64,000 nucleotides of DNA from Mariniphaga sp040772505 (GTDB lineage: Bacteria; Bacteroidota; Bacteroidia; Bacteroidales; Prolixibacteraceae), in assembly GCA_040772505.1 (NCBI GenBank), contig JAXGYA010000001.1, positions 62,001 to 126,000 of the forward strand, in the 5' to 3' direction. The notes beneath the pieces were generated by a model. It was not told the origin of the DNA. It did not search any database and saw nothing but the letters and a program-made list of their open reading frames with translations. Of the stretch, positions 25,531 to 34,304 are shown one piece after another (the stretch's first letter is position 1; every line of letters starts with the position of its first letter). The position numbers and the translations under genes are program-made.

Positions 25531-26091
25531 TGCCGGAGCTTTAGTTTCAGCTTTCTGAGCTTCGCTTTCAACAGCTGCCTGTTCTTCAGCTTCTTTTGCC
25601 TCTTTTAAAGCTTTTGCTTCTTCAGCAGCCAATTCGGCATTTTTTGCTGCAATAGCTGCTTCTTTGGCTTCGCGAAGTTTGGCTTCTGCTTCAAGCTGTT
25701 TTTTCTGAATGGCACTTTCTTCGCCAGCCACCCGGTCGCGTTTTGCCTGAATCCGGGCCTCCTTGTCAGCCATCCACTGTTCTAATCTCTTCTCGGCTTC
25801 CTCTTCTGTGAAAGCTCCTTTTTTCACTCCACCCATAAGGTGTTTTTTGTAAAGTACACCTTTATAGGACAAAATTGCCCTGACGGTGTCGGTAGGTTGT
25901 GCGCCTTTGGTAAGCCAGTCATAAGCTTTATCAAAATCGAGATCTATAGTAGCAGGATTAGTGTTCGGATTATATGAGCCAATCCGTTCAATGTACCTGC
26001 CATCCCGTGGCGCCCTGCTATCAGCTACCACGATGTGGTAGTAAGCATAACGTTTGCGGCCATGCCGCGCTAATCTCATTTTTACCGGCAT
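25348..26091 (-). CDS. rpsP: 30S ribosomal protein S16 with long repeat-bearing C-terminal extension
   Basis: 247 residues as read. The S16 core is residues 1-about 85: MPVKMRLARHGRKRYAYYHI, VVADSRAPRDGRYIERIG, YNPNTNPATIDLDFDKAYDW and GAQPTDTVRAILSYKGVLY. S16 binds the 5' domain of 16S rRNA. Bacteroidetes S16 often has an extra charged helix; here it is long (EAEKRLEQWMADKEARIQAK onward) and passes into 19-residue repeats (APAAEEKPAEEKVQKVET). The frame then shifts and ends KSGRKAC at 25348. The repeats go on in other frames to an ancestral-looking stop at 25031-25033 (ending AQEEKSADS). Start 26091; a TATCTTTG box lies at 26125-26132 (minus strand). Confidence 0.93.
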   Translation of the reverse strand: MPVKMRLARHGRKRYAYYHIVVADSRAPRDGRYIERIGSYNPNTNPATIDLDFDKAYDWLTKGAQPTDTVRAILSYKGVLYKKHLMGGVKKGAFTEEEAEKRLEQWMADKEARIQAKRDRVAGEESAIQKKQLEAEAKLREAKEAAIAAKNAELAAEEAKALKEAKEAEEQAAVESEAQKAETKAPAVEVKPAEEKVQKVETMAPAAEEKPAEEKVQKVETMAPAAEEKPAEEKVQKVETKSGRKAC

Positions 26092-26336
26092 AATGCTAAA
26101 AATTACTTTTTTAAAATGTGGGCGCAAAGATAGTACAAATATTTGCTTAGGTTGCAGGTTGACAGCTTTTTTCACTTTTCTTTAACGAAAGTGAAAACTT
26201 GTGAAACAAGACCGAAACTTCACTGCGGTGTTGTTGTTAAATAAAGCATGGATGTTGGATATTCTACAGTTTAACCAAGTGAGAAGCAAGTAAACTGATT
26301 TTATTTCTCTGATTGAAAAGTAAAATAAAATTTGCA

Positions 26337-27251
26337 ATGAAAACGATACTTATTACCGGCGGTTCGGGATTGGTGGGACGAAAACTTTCAGCATTCCTTA
26401 TTGAAAAGGGTTATCAAGTGCTTTGGTTAAGCCGGCAACGTGATGTAAAAGCAGACATTCCCATCTACAGGTGGAACTTCCAACAAAAAGAAATTGACAG
26501 GCAGAGCATTGAAAAAGCCGATGTAATTATTCATTTGGCTGGTGAAAATCTTGCAGAGGGTTCCTGGACAAAATCCAAAAAGCAGAGAATTGTGGAAAGC
26601 AGGGTGAAAACTGCTGAGTTCTTATTGGAAATCACAGAATCTGTACATAAAAAACCAGAAGTTTTTATCTCGGCATCGGCAATAGGATATTATGGTATGG
26701 GTGCCGAAGAGAAGATATTTTCAGAGGATGATGACTCTTCGGAAGATGATTTTTTAAGTCTCACCTGCCAAAAATGGGAATCTGCAGCTTTTGAGTTTAA
26801 AAAGAAGCTCAATATTCGTACAGTTGTTTTGCGAACCGGTTTTGTAATGGCAAAAAACAGCAAAGTCTTCAAAAAAATGACACTCCCTGTTCGCTTCGGG
26901 CTTGGTGCTACCCTTGGAACCGGGAGGCAATATTTTTCGTGGATTCACATTGATGATCTTTGCCGGATATATATGAAGTCAATCGAAGATATTGAAATGC
27001 AGGGAGTATTCAATGCCGTTGCACCGGAGTTTACTACCAATTCCAACTTTATGAAAACGTTGTCAAAAATGATGAAACGTCCGTTTTTTATGCCTAAAAT
27101 TCCGTCATTTCTTATACGTTTGATGTTGGGCGAAGCCGCGGGAATGGTTTTAGGCGGAAGCCGCATTTCAGTGAAAAAAATTCAAAATGCGGGATTTTCA
27201 TTCCAGTTTGGAACGCTGGGAAAAGCCCTTCGTAATGTTTTGGAAAAGTGA
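26337..27251 (+). CDS. TIGR01777-family NAD-dependent epimerase/dehydratase (YfcH-like)
   Basis: 304 residues of the extended short-chain dehydrogenase fold. The N-terminal TILITGGSGLVGRKLSAFLI is the nucleotide-binding GxxGxxG loop. DVIIHLAGENLAEGSWTKSK, ESRVKTAEFLLEIT and SASAIGYYGMGAEE are TIGR01777 signatures; YYG carries the active-site Tyr position. VVLRTGFVMAK, YFSWIHIDDLCRIYM and LGGSRISVKKIQNAGFSF complete it. The substrate is unknown for the family. Start 26337 places the TGG loop at the N-terminus; an upstream TTG at 26313 would add eight residues. Confidence 0.9.
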   Translation: MKTILITGGSGLVGRKLSAFLIEKGYQVLWLSRQRDVKADIPIYRWNFQQKEIDRQSIEKADVIIHLAGENLAEGSWTKSKKQRIVESRVKTAEFLLEITESVHKKPEVFISASAIGYYGMGAEEKIFSEDDDSSEDDFLSLTCQKWESAAFEFKKKLNIRTVVLRTGFVMAKNSKVFKKMTLPVRFGLGATLGTGRQYFSWIHIDDLCRIYMKSIEDIEMQGVFNAVAPEFTTNSNFMKTLSKMMKRPFFMPKIPSFLIRLMLGEAAGMVLGGSRISVKKIQNAGFSFQFGTLGKALRNVLEK

Positions 27252-27955
27252 AATAGTAAATATTGTTGTTTCGCAGTAAGGTATTCATAGAAATGGCTTC
27301 ATCAGCGCTCGTCCCCCTTGGCGAAGGGGGATTCAGGGGGATTGATTTCCGGGCAGGCGTAAATTCGTAAATTTGTAAATTTGTAAATTCGCAATTAATT
27401 CAACCTTATTGGCTTATTGGTGAACATGATTCAGTTTTACACAGTTGAACCCCTTTGGGGTTCCCGGTGGAGATGGGATACGTTTACCCCGGATTGCACC
27501 TACGGTTTATCCGGGGTTATTCAAATTATGCCCCAACGGGGCATGCTTTTGATGTGCACAGGTGGCATAAATATCCAATTGCCAACTCAGCGAGTTTTTT
27601 TTGCCACAGTGTAGCACAGTGTTTTACACAGTGTAACTCAGTGAACTATCTCCGTGTAACACTGTGACCTTTTCTTCTTTTAGCTTTTAAAACAAAAAAT
27701 ATCCAATATCCAACAACAAACAATTAATAAGCTGAAGTTCAGCCGTTTTTGAGCCAGCAGAGCTCAGAGCCTTTAGCATGGGGCAAATCCTTTGACATGA
27801 CGGGCGTTTGGCAAAAAGAGAGAGATAGCTGGAGGTTCTTCTATTGAGCTAAAATCGAGGTGGCTTGATTTCACATTGACTTTATAATTATCTTTGGCAT
27901 ACTAAGAAGCTTTAGGATTTTCAAAAGAACATAACTTATATTAATTATTAATTGC
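27252..27955. repeat. Gene-free region with several short hairpin and direct-repeat families
   Basis: No credible gene is present in 704 bases. It holds: a hairpin CCCCCTT-GGCG-AAGGGGG (27313-27330); four 8-base units GTAAATT[C/T] (27359-27390); three successive hairpins (27448-27462, 27486-27517, 27528-27544); and about 10-base ACAGTGTAA-like units (27603-27668). I recall comparable motifs scattered between genes in Bacteroidetes genomes, but this is memory, not a search. Short ORFs over the hairpins are Pro/Gly-rich by-products. From 27671 to 27864 I see nothing definite; the Gdx promoter follows. Confidence 0.75.
27865..27896 (+). promoter_or_regulatory. Promoter of the SMR exporter gene
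   Basis: TTG (27865-27867), a 21-base spacer and TATCTTTG (27889-27896) fit the Bacteroidetes consensus, placing transcription about 55 bases before the ATG. No guanidine riboswitch is recognisable between the promoter and the gene. Confidence 0.55.
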
Positions 27956-28309
27956 ATGAATATCAACTGGCTCTTTTTAATTGTTGGCGGTTTGTTTGAA
28001 ACGGGATTTGCCGTGAGCTTGGGCAAAATGCAGTATTCAGACGGGAAGCAGGCGTGGCTGTGGTTCTTTTCCTTTCTGGTGTGCGTAAGCCTTAGTATGT
28101 ATCTGTTGTATAAAGCTATGGGAAACCCGCATCCCATTCCAGCCGGCACAGCCTATGCCGTATGGGCAGGGATTGGCGCTATTGGCACAGTCGTACTGGG
28201 AATTTTGATTTTTAAAGAACCGGTGACATTCTGGAGAATGCTCTTTTTGGCAACTCTTATTATATCGATTGTGGGGCTACAAATTACCACTCAAAATACA
28301 GCTCTTTAA
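27956..28309 (+). CDS. Small multidrug resistance (SMR) exporter, Gdx/SugE type
   Basis: 117 residues with four membrane helices. The membrane Glu of SMR proteins is in LIVGGLFETGFAVSLGK (about residue 14). PAGTAYAVWAGIGAIGTVVL and ILIFKEPVTFWRMLF are conserved in the family. The Gly-rich start and GTAYAVW.G.GA segment are closer to SugE/Gdx (guanidinium exporters) than to EmrE. It works as an antiparallel dimer exchanging a cation for protons. Single gene with its own promoter, so it is not one half of a paired SMR. Confidence 0.87.
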   Translation: MNINWLFLIVGGLFETGFAVSLGKMQYSDGKQAWLWFFSFLVCVSLSMYLLYKAMGNPHPIPAGTAYAVWAGIGAIGTVVLGILIFKEPVTFWRMLFLATLIISIVGLQITTQNTAL

Positions 28310-28455
28310 AGCAGCCGGGTAAAAAGCCGAAACTTGCTTTTTGTGTTAATTTTTCTTAATGATTACAATTTCAATATTGATACGGCAAAGAAACTTTCTA
28401 TTTTTCCTTGCTCAGATTAATAATCTTTTCGTAACTGGAAATACTCTGATTTTTT

Positions 28456-28463
28456 TATCTTTG
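28456..28463 (+). promoter_or_regulatory. -7 promoter element before purH
   Basis: TATCTTTG matches TAnnTTTG and lies 25 bases before the purH ATG. The expected -33 region (around 28430) has TTTTCG rather than a clear TTTG, so the call rests on the -7 box and position. Confidence 0.45.
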
Positions 28464-28488
28464 CAAACAAAATTGAAAATATTAATAA

Positions 28489-30084
28489 ATGCCTGATAAT
28501 AAAAAAATTAAGTCAGCTCTCGTATCCGTTTTTCATAAAGAAAATCTAGATGAGATTCTGAAAAAGCTAAATGAACTTGGCATAAAATTAATCAGCACCG
28601 GCGGCACCAAATCATTTATTGAGTCGCTCGGACTTCCCGTTACTTCTGTTGAAAACCTGACGGGGTATCCCTCAATTTTAGGCGGGAGGGTTAAAACCCT
28701 TCACCCTAAAGTGTTTGGAGGCATTCTTTCGCGACGTGATAATCCGGAAGATATCAGCCAACTTGCCGAATACCAAATTCCTGAAATTGATCTGATTATT
28801 GTTGACCTCTACCCGTTTGAAGACACTGTTGCTTCGGGCGCTGCTGAACAGGAAATTATTGAAAAAATTGATATCGGCGGGATTTCGCTTATCCGGGCTG
28901 CCGCAAAAAATTTCAAGGATGTTTTAATCGTTCCTTCTCAAAATGAGTACATACCGCTTCTTGATTTGCTGAGTGAAAAAAACGGCGAATCGTCGTTCAG
29001 CGACCGAAAGTGGTTTGCAGGAAAAGCTTTTGCTGTTTCCTCACATTATGATGCGGCAATTTTCAACTATTTCAACCCGAAAGAAAGCGACAGCCCCTCG
29101 GAGCGGATCAGCCTGAACAACGGACTGGTTTTACGTTACGGTGAAAACCCACACCAGAAAGCCGTTTTTTACAAATTTGAAAATGTTCCGGGGAAAATGA
29201 CGTTAGCCAACGCAAGGGTGTTGCAGGGGAAAGCTCTTTCATACAACAATATGCTTGATGCAGATGCTGCATGGAAATCGGCAGGCGATGCCTTTCACTC
29301 GGTTACACACCTTGACGAAAAAGTTGCCGTTTCAGTAATTAAACACCTGAATCCGTGTGGTCTTGCCGTTTCCGGAAATGTAATGGAAGCACTTGAGCTG
29401 GCATGGGCAGGAGACCCCATCAGCGCTTTTGGGAGCATCATCTGTTTCACAGCACCGGTCACAAAAGAGGTGGCTGTTTGGTTCGGAAGCAAGTTTGTAG
29501 AAATTATCATTGCGCCTGAATTTACAGAAGAAGCATTAGAGGTTTTTGCAAAAAAGAAAAATTTGCGCCTGATGGAAGCACCTGTCAAGGCAGAAATAAC
29601 CGGCGAAAAACTGTATCGCTCCATCAGCGGCGGAATGTTGCTTCAGGATGAAGACGAAGGCATGGACACGCAATTTGCTCAAGTTACTGAAAAAGTCTTT
29701 GACCGGTATAAAATCAGCCTTGCGAAATTTGGAGTTTCTGCCTGCAAGCATTTGAAAAGCAATGCTATTGCAATAGTTACCAAAACAGAAAACGGGTCTT
29801 TCTGGCTCACCGGAGCAGGAATGGGGCAGCCCAACCGCTTAGACAGCCTGCGTCATCTGACCATGCCGCGGTTTAACCTGAAAAAAGAAGCCAGACTTGA
29901 AGAATCGGTACTTATTTCCGATGCCTTTTTCCCGTTTCGCGACAGCATTGAAGCTGCCAACGAATACGGCGTAAAATTCATTGTGGAGCCTGGTGGCAGC
30001 ATCCGCGACCAGGAAGTGATTGATGCCTGCAACGAATTTGGGATTGCCATGGTTTTCACCGGAAGAAGGCATTTTAAACATTAA
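28489..30084 (+). CDS. purH: Bifunctional AICAR formyltransferase/IMP cyclohydrolase PurH
   Basis: 531 residues, catalysing the last two steps of IMP synthesis. The MGS-like cyclohydrolase domain (1-about 200) has ALVSVFHKENLDEILKKL, LISTGGTKSFIESLG, GYPSILGGRVKTLHPKVFGG and IDIGGISLIRAAAKNF. The formyltransferase domain has LRYGENPHQKAVFYK, VISVIKHLNPCGLAV-like SVIKHLNPCGLAVSG (catalytic KH), GDPISAFGSIICF and the C-terminal EPGGSIRDQEVIDACNEFGI. Length and motifs are normal. It directly precedes mreB (21-base gap), an arrangement common in Bacteroidetes. Confidence 0.97.
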   Translation: MPDNKKIKSALVSVFHKENLDEILKKLNELGIKLISTGGTKSFIESLGLPVTSVENLTGYPSILGGRVKTLHPKVFGGILSRRDNPEDISQLAEYQIPEIDLIIVDLYPFEDTVASGAAEQEIIEKIDIGGISLIRAAAKNFKDVLIVPSQNEYIPLLDLLSEKNGESSFSDRKWFAGKAFAVSSHYDAAIFNYFNPKESDSPSERISLNNGLVLRYGENPHQKAVFYKFENVPGKMTLANARVLQGKALSYNNMLDADAAWKSAGDAFHSVTHLDEKVAVSVIKHLNPCGLAVSGNVMEALELAWAGDPISAFGSIICFTAPVTKEVAVWFGSKFVEIIIAPEFTEEALEVFAKKKNLRLMEAPVKAEITGEKLYRSISGGMLLQDEDEGMDTQFAQVTEKVFDRYKISLAKFGVSACKHLKSNAIAIVTKTENGSFWLTGAGMGQPNRLDSLRHLTMPRFNLKKEARLEESVLISDAFFPFRDSIEAANEYGVKFIVEPGGSIRDQEVIDACNEFGIAMVFTGRRHFKH

Positions 30085-30105
30085 CATTCAAATTAATCAG
30101 AAAGA

Positions 30106-31128
30106 ATGGGATTATTTTCTTTTTTAACCCAGGAGATTGCCATTGACCTGGGCACAGCAAACACGATAATCATTCACAACGATAAAATTGTTGTGGATGA
30201 ACCCTCCATTGTTGCCATAGACCTTAAGTCGGATAAAATAGTAGCTATTGGAGAAAAAGCCCGGCAAATGCAGGGAAAAACACACTCTACTCTGGTAACC
30301 ATCAGACCATTGCGTGATGGCGTCATTGCTGATTTCAATGCTGCGGAGCAGATGATCAGGGGAATGATCAAAATGATGAATTCCAAGCCCAGAATCTTTT
30401 CACCCTCGCTGAGGATGGTTATCTGCATTCCGTCGGGAAGCACTGAAGTGGAACTGCGCGCTGTCCGCGACTCGGCAGAACATGCCGGAGGGCGCGATGT
30501 GTATATGATCTATGAGCCATTGGCGGCAGCCATAGGAATCGGCCTTGATGTGGAAGCCCCTGAAGGAAACATGATTGTTGACATTGGCGGCGGAACAACT
30601 GAAATTGCTGTCATTTCACTTGGCGGTATTGTAACCAACAAATCTATCCGGATTGCGGGAGACGACCTTACCGCCGACATTATGGAATATATGCGCCATC
30701 AGCACAATATTAAAATTGGTGAACGGACAGCCGAAGAGATTAAAATCCATGTGGGTTCAGCGCTTTCACAACTGAAAGAGCCGCCGCCCGATTTCATTGT
30801 TCAGGGACCAAACCAGATGACCGCCCTTCCCATTGAAGTGCCTGTTTCCTATCAGGAGATTGCCCATTGCCTCGAAAAATCCATTTCGAAAATCGAAACC
30901 GCTATTTTAGGGGCACTGGAACAAACTCCGCCCGAATTGTATGCCGACATTGTGAATAAGGGTATCTGGCTCGCAGGTGGCGGTGCATTGCTCAAAGGCT
31001 TAGATAAAAGGCTCACCGATAAAATCGGAATTATTTTCCGGGTGGCAGAAGATCCGCTCAGAGCGGTTGTGCGCGGAACAGGAATAGCTTTGAAAAATGT
31101 GGATAAATTCTCATTTCTGATCAGATAA
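30106..31128 (+). CDS. mreB: Rod shape-determining actin MreB
   Basis: 340 residues of the actin/Hsp70 fold. Phosphate-1 motif IDLGTANTIIIHNDKIVVDE; linker GVIADFNAAEQMIRGMI; phosphate-2 motif GNMIVDIGGGTTEIAVISLG; ATP-binding KGIWLAGGGALLKGL. The conserved ICIPSGSTEVELRAVRDSAE is present. MreB polymers on the inner membrane organise lateral wall synthesis. It is followed by mreC, mreD, mrdA and rodA, all close together, so the elongasome is expressed as one unit, perhaps with purH. Confidence 0.97.
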   Translation: MGLFSFLTQEIAIDLGTANTIIIHNDKIVVDEPSIVAIDLKSDKIVAIGEKARQMQGKTHSTLVTIRPLRDGVIADFNAAEQMIRGMIKMMNSKPRIFSPSLRMVICIPSGSTEVELRAVRDSAEHAGGRDVYMIYEPLAAAIGIGLDVEAPEGNMIVDIGGGTTEIAVISLGGIVTNKSIRIAGDDLTADIMEYMRHQHNIKIGERTAEEIKIHVGSALSQLKEPPPDFIVQGPNQMTALPIEVPVSYQEIAHCLEKSISKIETAILGALEQTPPELYADIVNKGIWLAGGGALLKGLDKRLTDKIGIIFRVAEDPLRAVVRGTGIALKNVDKFSFLIR

Positions 31129-31149
31129 AATTTTCCAACCCGAGTTGTA

Positions 31150-31986
31150 ATGAAAAGTTTGTTCCGGTATTTGCATAAAAACCATGTTCTTGTTCTTTTT
31201 TTGCTGCTGGAAACTTTTTCATTGGCCTTGGTTTTTAATTACAACAGCTTCCAGAAATCGCAATATCTGAATTCGACAAACCGGGTAACCGGAACAGTTT
31301 ATAATACTTATCATCAGATAACACGATATTTCGGTTTGATAAAGGTGAACAAGGAACTTGCCCGGGAAAATGCTCAGCTGCATACTCTCTTACAGAAATA
31401 TTCCAACAGACTTGCAAAACCTGACATCCTGAAAGATACAGCTTCCGGTTCTGATGCATTGATTCGCTTCATACCGGCAGAGGTGATTAACAATTCAGTG
31501 AACAGTCCGTTTAACTATATTACTCTAAACAAAGGGAGCAATGATGGGATTAAGCCGGAACAGGGGATCATTTCACCGCTGGGGGTAGTAGGTGTTGTGG
31601 CACAGGTGTCGCCTTCATATTCCATGGGGCTTTCCATACTCAACCAGCGGTGGAGTGTTTCTGCCAAACTCTCCAAAACGGGTTTTTTTGGTTCATTAAT
31701 CTGGCAGGGAAATGACTACCGCTTTGCACAACTTGCCGAAATTCCCCTGCACGTTCCGGTTGAAATCGGCGACACAGTTGAAACCAGCGGCTATTCTACC
31801 ATATTCCCCGAAAAAATACTCATTGGAACTGTCCATGATTTTACCCGTCCCGACGGTGAGAATTTTTATGATATTGAAGTGAAGCTTGCTGTTGATTTCA
31901 AATCACTTACTCATGTAGAAGTTATTGAAAATCTGAACAAGGAAGAAATAGACAGATTAAAAGAGATGCTGAGGGATGACAAATAA
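31150..31986 (+). CDS. mreC: Rod shape-determining protein MreC
   Basis: 278 residues. One N-terminal membrane helix (about 14-30, VLVLFLLLETFSLALVF), a coiled coil (about 65-90, LARENAQLHTLLQKYSNRLA), then the periplasmic beta-barrel domain: AEVINNSVNSPFNYITLNKG, GIKPEQGIISPLGVVGVVAQ, SMGLSILNQRWSVSAKL and VEIGDTVETSGYSTIFPEKI. It links MreB to PBP2. The end overlaps mreD by 11 bases. Confidence 0.95.
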   Translation: MKSLFRYLHKNHVLVLFLLLETFSLALVFNYNSFQKSQYLNSTNRVTGTVYNTYHQITRYFGLIKVNKELARENAQLHTLLQKYSNRLAKPDILKDTASGSDALIRFIPAEVINNSVNSPFNYITLNKGSNDGIKPEQGIISPLGVVGVVAQVSPSYSMGLSILNQRWSVSAKLSKTGFFGSLIWQGNDYRFAQLAEIPLHVPVEIGDTVETSGYSTIFPEKILIGTVHDFTRPDGENFYDIEVKLAVDFKSLTHVEVIENLNKEEIDRLKEMLRDDK

Positions 31987-32479
31987 GCTGATTAAATATA
32001 CAGTAATGTTCCTGGTGGCAGTGTTGGTCCAGGTGCTGTTCCTCAATCAAGTGCAGTTTAGCGGATATATAAATCCCTACTTTTACATAGTTTTTGTGCT
32101 GCTGCTTCCCTTGAGCACACCGCGATATCTCCTGTTGCTGCTTGGTTTTTTAATCGGATTAACTATTGATATCTTCTCCGACAGCTTAGGGATACATACT
32201 GCGGCAACGGTTTTGATTGCCTATATCAGACCATTTGTTATCCGGGTTATTTCCACGCGGGAGGAGGACAGAAACGACTTTCCCGGCTTGCTTCAAAACA
32301 AATTTGGCTGGTTTTTTTCCTATGTAATAATTCTTGTTTTGGCACACCACTTTGTTCTCTTTTATCTCGAATATTTTACTTTCTCACATTTCTTTTATAC
32401 TTTACTGAAAGTAATTTTCAGCTCTGTTTTTACCATATTTATTATAGTTTTGAGTCAATTTTTAATCTTCAGAAAGTAG
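31976..32479 (+). CDS. mreD: Rod shape-determining protein MreD
   Basis: 167 residues, almost entirely membrane segments (about five): KYTVMFLVAVLVQVLFLNQV, INPYFYIVFVLLLPL, YLLLLLGFLIGLTIDIFSDS and two at the C-terminus. GLTIDIFSDSLGIHTAATVL is the conserved MreD loop. It helps couple MreC to the inner-membrane elongasome. It overlaps mreC by 11 bases and precedes mrdA by seven. Confidence 0.92.
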   Translation: MTNKLIKYTVMFLVAVLVQVLFLNQVQFSGYINPYFYIVFVLLLPLSTPRYLLLLLGFLIGLTIDIFSDSLGIHTAATVLIAYIRPFVIRVISTREEDRNDFPGLLQNKFGWFFSYVIILVLAHHFVLFYLEYFTFSHFFYTLLKVIFSSVFTIFIIVLSQFLIFRK

Positions 32480-32486
32480 AAAAGGG

Positions 32487-34295
32487 GTGAACGGTTTATC
32501 AAAACGCAGTTATGTGATTATCGCCATTTTCCTGTTAACAGGTTTGGTTTTTGTTGCCGGATTTTTCCGGCTTCAGATCCTCGATCCGACCTATAAGGTT
32601 TTTGCCACGAACAATGTATTGCGTGAAATTACCCAATATCCTGCACGTGGATTAATTTACGATCGTAACGGGAAACTGCTTGTACACAACAGACCCGTGT
32701 ATGATTTACTGGTAACTCCGCGTGAAGTGCAGCAATTTGATACCTTGTCGCTTTGTAATTTATTGGATATTACCAAAGATGACTTAGAGATTCAGCTTCA
32801 GAAAGCGCGCGAATATTCATATTTCAAGCCCTCAATTGTTGTTAAACAGATTTCTCCCGAAACCTATGCCGTTTTGCAGGAACGGCTATACCGTTTTCGG
32901 GGATTTCATACCCAGTCGAGAACATTGCGTGAATATAACTATCCGTCAGCTGCGCATGTGCTGGGGTATATCGGTGAAGTGAACCAGTCCGATCTGGAGA
33001 AAGACAGATACTACCGGCAAGGTGAATACATTGGGGTGAGTGGGATTGAGAAAACCTATGAGGAAGCGCTTCGCGGCAGAAAAGGGGTGAAAAAATATCT
33101 TGTGGATGTGCACAACCGCATTCAGGGAAGCTTTTTAAATGGCGAAGAAGATGTGCCTGCCACCGCAGGAAAAGATTTGATAGCCACCATTGACATTGAC
33201 TTGCAGTTGTATGCCGAAAAACTGATGGAGAACAAAAGAGGCAGTGTTGTAGCGATTGAGCCCTCAACGGGTGAAATCCTTGCGCTGGTAAGTTCACCCG
33301 CATACGATCCGTCAATGCTTGTGGGAAGAATCCGGGGTTCAAACATAGCGCAACTGCTTGCCGACCCTAACAGACCGCTGTTTAATCGTGCTCTTCAGGC
33401 AGAATATCCGCCGGGTTCCACTTTTAAAATGGTAAATGTGCTGATTGCACTTCAGGAGGAAACCATTAATCTGAATACACGATTTTCGTGCGATGGCACT
33501 GCTTCCATGCCCATCCGCTGCTCCCACTATCATATTTCCCCGATAGGTGCGGTTGATGCCATCAGGGAATCCTGCAACTCATTCCTGTATAGCACTTTTC
33601 GCTCTATCCTGAACAGCAGAAAAACTTCAGCGGAAGGTTTTGGCGTTTGGAGAGATTATGTGCTAAGTTTCGGCTTTGGCACTGATCTGGGCGCCGACTT
33701 GATGAATACAGGAAAAGGAAACGTTCCTTCGGGTGAGTACTACAACCGGATATATGGAGTAAACCGCTGGAATTCACTAACCGTGCGTTCACTCTCCATC
33801 GGACAGGGAGAGTTGGGCGTAACACCACTACAATTAGCCAATTACAGTGCAATAATTGCCAATCGCGGACACTATTTCCGTCCACATGTGGTGAAGGAAA
33901 TTGCAGAACAGGAGATAAACCGGAAGTTTACTTCAAAGATTCAGACTTTGGTTACTCCTGAAAATGTTGAACCGGTAATTGACGGGATGCAAATGGTTGT
34001 GGAAAATACCAATGCATCGGTTTTTATGCGAATACCCGAAGTGGTAATGTGCGGAAAAACAGGTACGGTACAAAATCCGCATGGCAAAGACCACTCTGCC
34101 TTTATGGCTTTTGCACCCAAAGACGAGCCTAAAATTGCAATTTCGGTATATATCGAAAACAGCGGGTTTGGGGCAACCTTTGCAGCGCCTGTGGCAAGTC
34201 TTCTCGTTGAAAAATACCTGAAGGGTGAAATTGCACAAAGCCGGAAATGGGTGGAAACCCGAATGCTTGAAATAAATTTAATTAATCAAAATTAA
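32487..34295 (+). CDS. mrdA: Penicillin-binding protein 2 (elongasome transpeptidase)
   Basis: 602 residues. N-terminal membrane helix (about 9-26), a PBP dimer domain (YPARGLIYDRNGKLLVHNRP, GYIGEVNQSDLEKDRYYRQG) and a transpeptidase domain. Active-site motifs are SxxK in YPPGSTFKMVN (about residue 310), SxN as ESCNSFLYS and KTG in CGKTGTVQNPHGKDHSAFM. It cross-links peptidoglycan in the lateral wall with RodA. The start is GTG at 32487 after AAAAGGG, seven bases past mreD. All motifs are intact. Confidence 0.96.
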   Translation: MNGLSKRSYVIIAIFLLTGLVFVAGFFRLQILDPTYKVFATNNVLREITQYPARGLIYDRNGKLLVHNRPVYDLLVTPREVQQFDTLSLCNLLDITKDDLEIQLQKAREYSYFKPSIVVKQISPETYAVLQERLYRFRGFHTQSRTLREYNYPSAAHVLGYIGEVNQSDLEKDRYYRQGEYIGVSGIEKTYEEALRGRKGVKKYLVDVHNRIQGSFLNGEEDVPATAGKDLIATIDIDLQLYAEKLMENKRGSVVAIEPSTGEILALVSSPAYDPSMLVGRIRGSNIAQLLADPNRPLFNRALQAEYPPGSTFKMVNVLIALQEETINLNTRFSCDGTASMPIRCSHYHISPIGAVDAIRESCNSFLYSTFRSILNSRKTSAEGFGVWRDYVLSFGFGTDLGADLMNTGKGNVPSGEYYNRIYGVNRWNSLTVRSLSIGQGELGVTPLQLANYSAIIANRGHYFRPHVVKEIAEQEINRKFTSKIQTLVTPENVEPVIDGMQMVVENTNASVFMRIPEVVMCGKTGTVQNPHGKDHSAFMAFAPKDEPKIAISVYIENSGFGATFAAPVASLLVEKYLKGEIAQSRKWVETRMLEINLINQN

Positions 34296-34304
34296 TCCGT
34301 AAAA

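Noticed and set aside
27417..27667. Short ORFs over the hairpin block
   Set aside because: Two overlapping frames cover the same palindromic DNA, with no family match or start signal; they are by-products of the repeats.
27671..27955. Guanidine riboswitch before the Gdx-type exporter
   Set aside because: No ykkC-type conserved core or paired ACGR loops were recognised, and the predicted promoter leaves only about 55 bases of leader.
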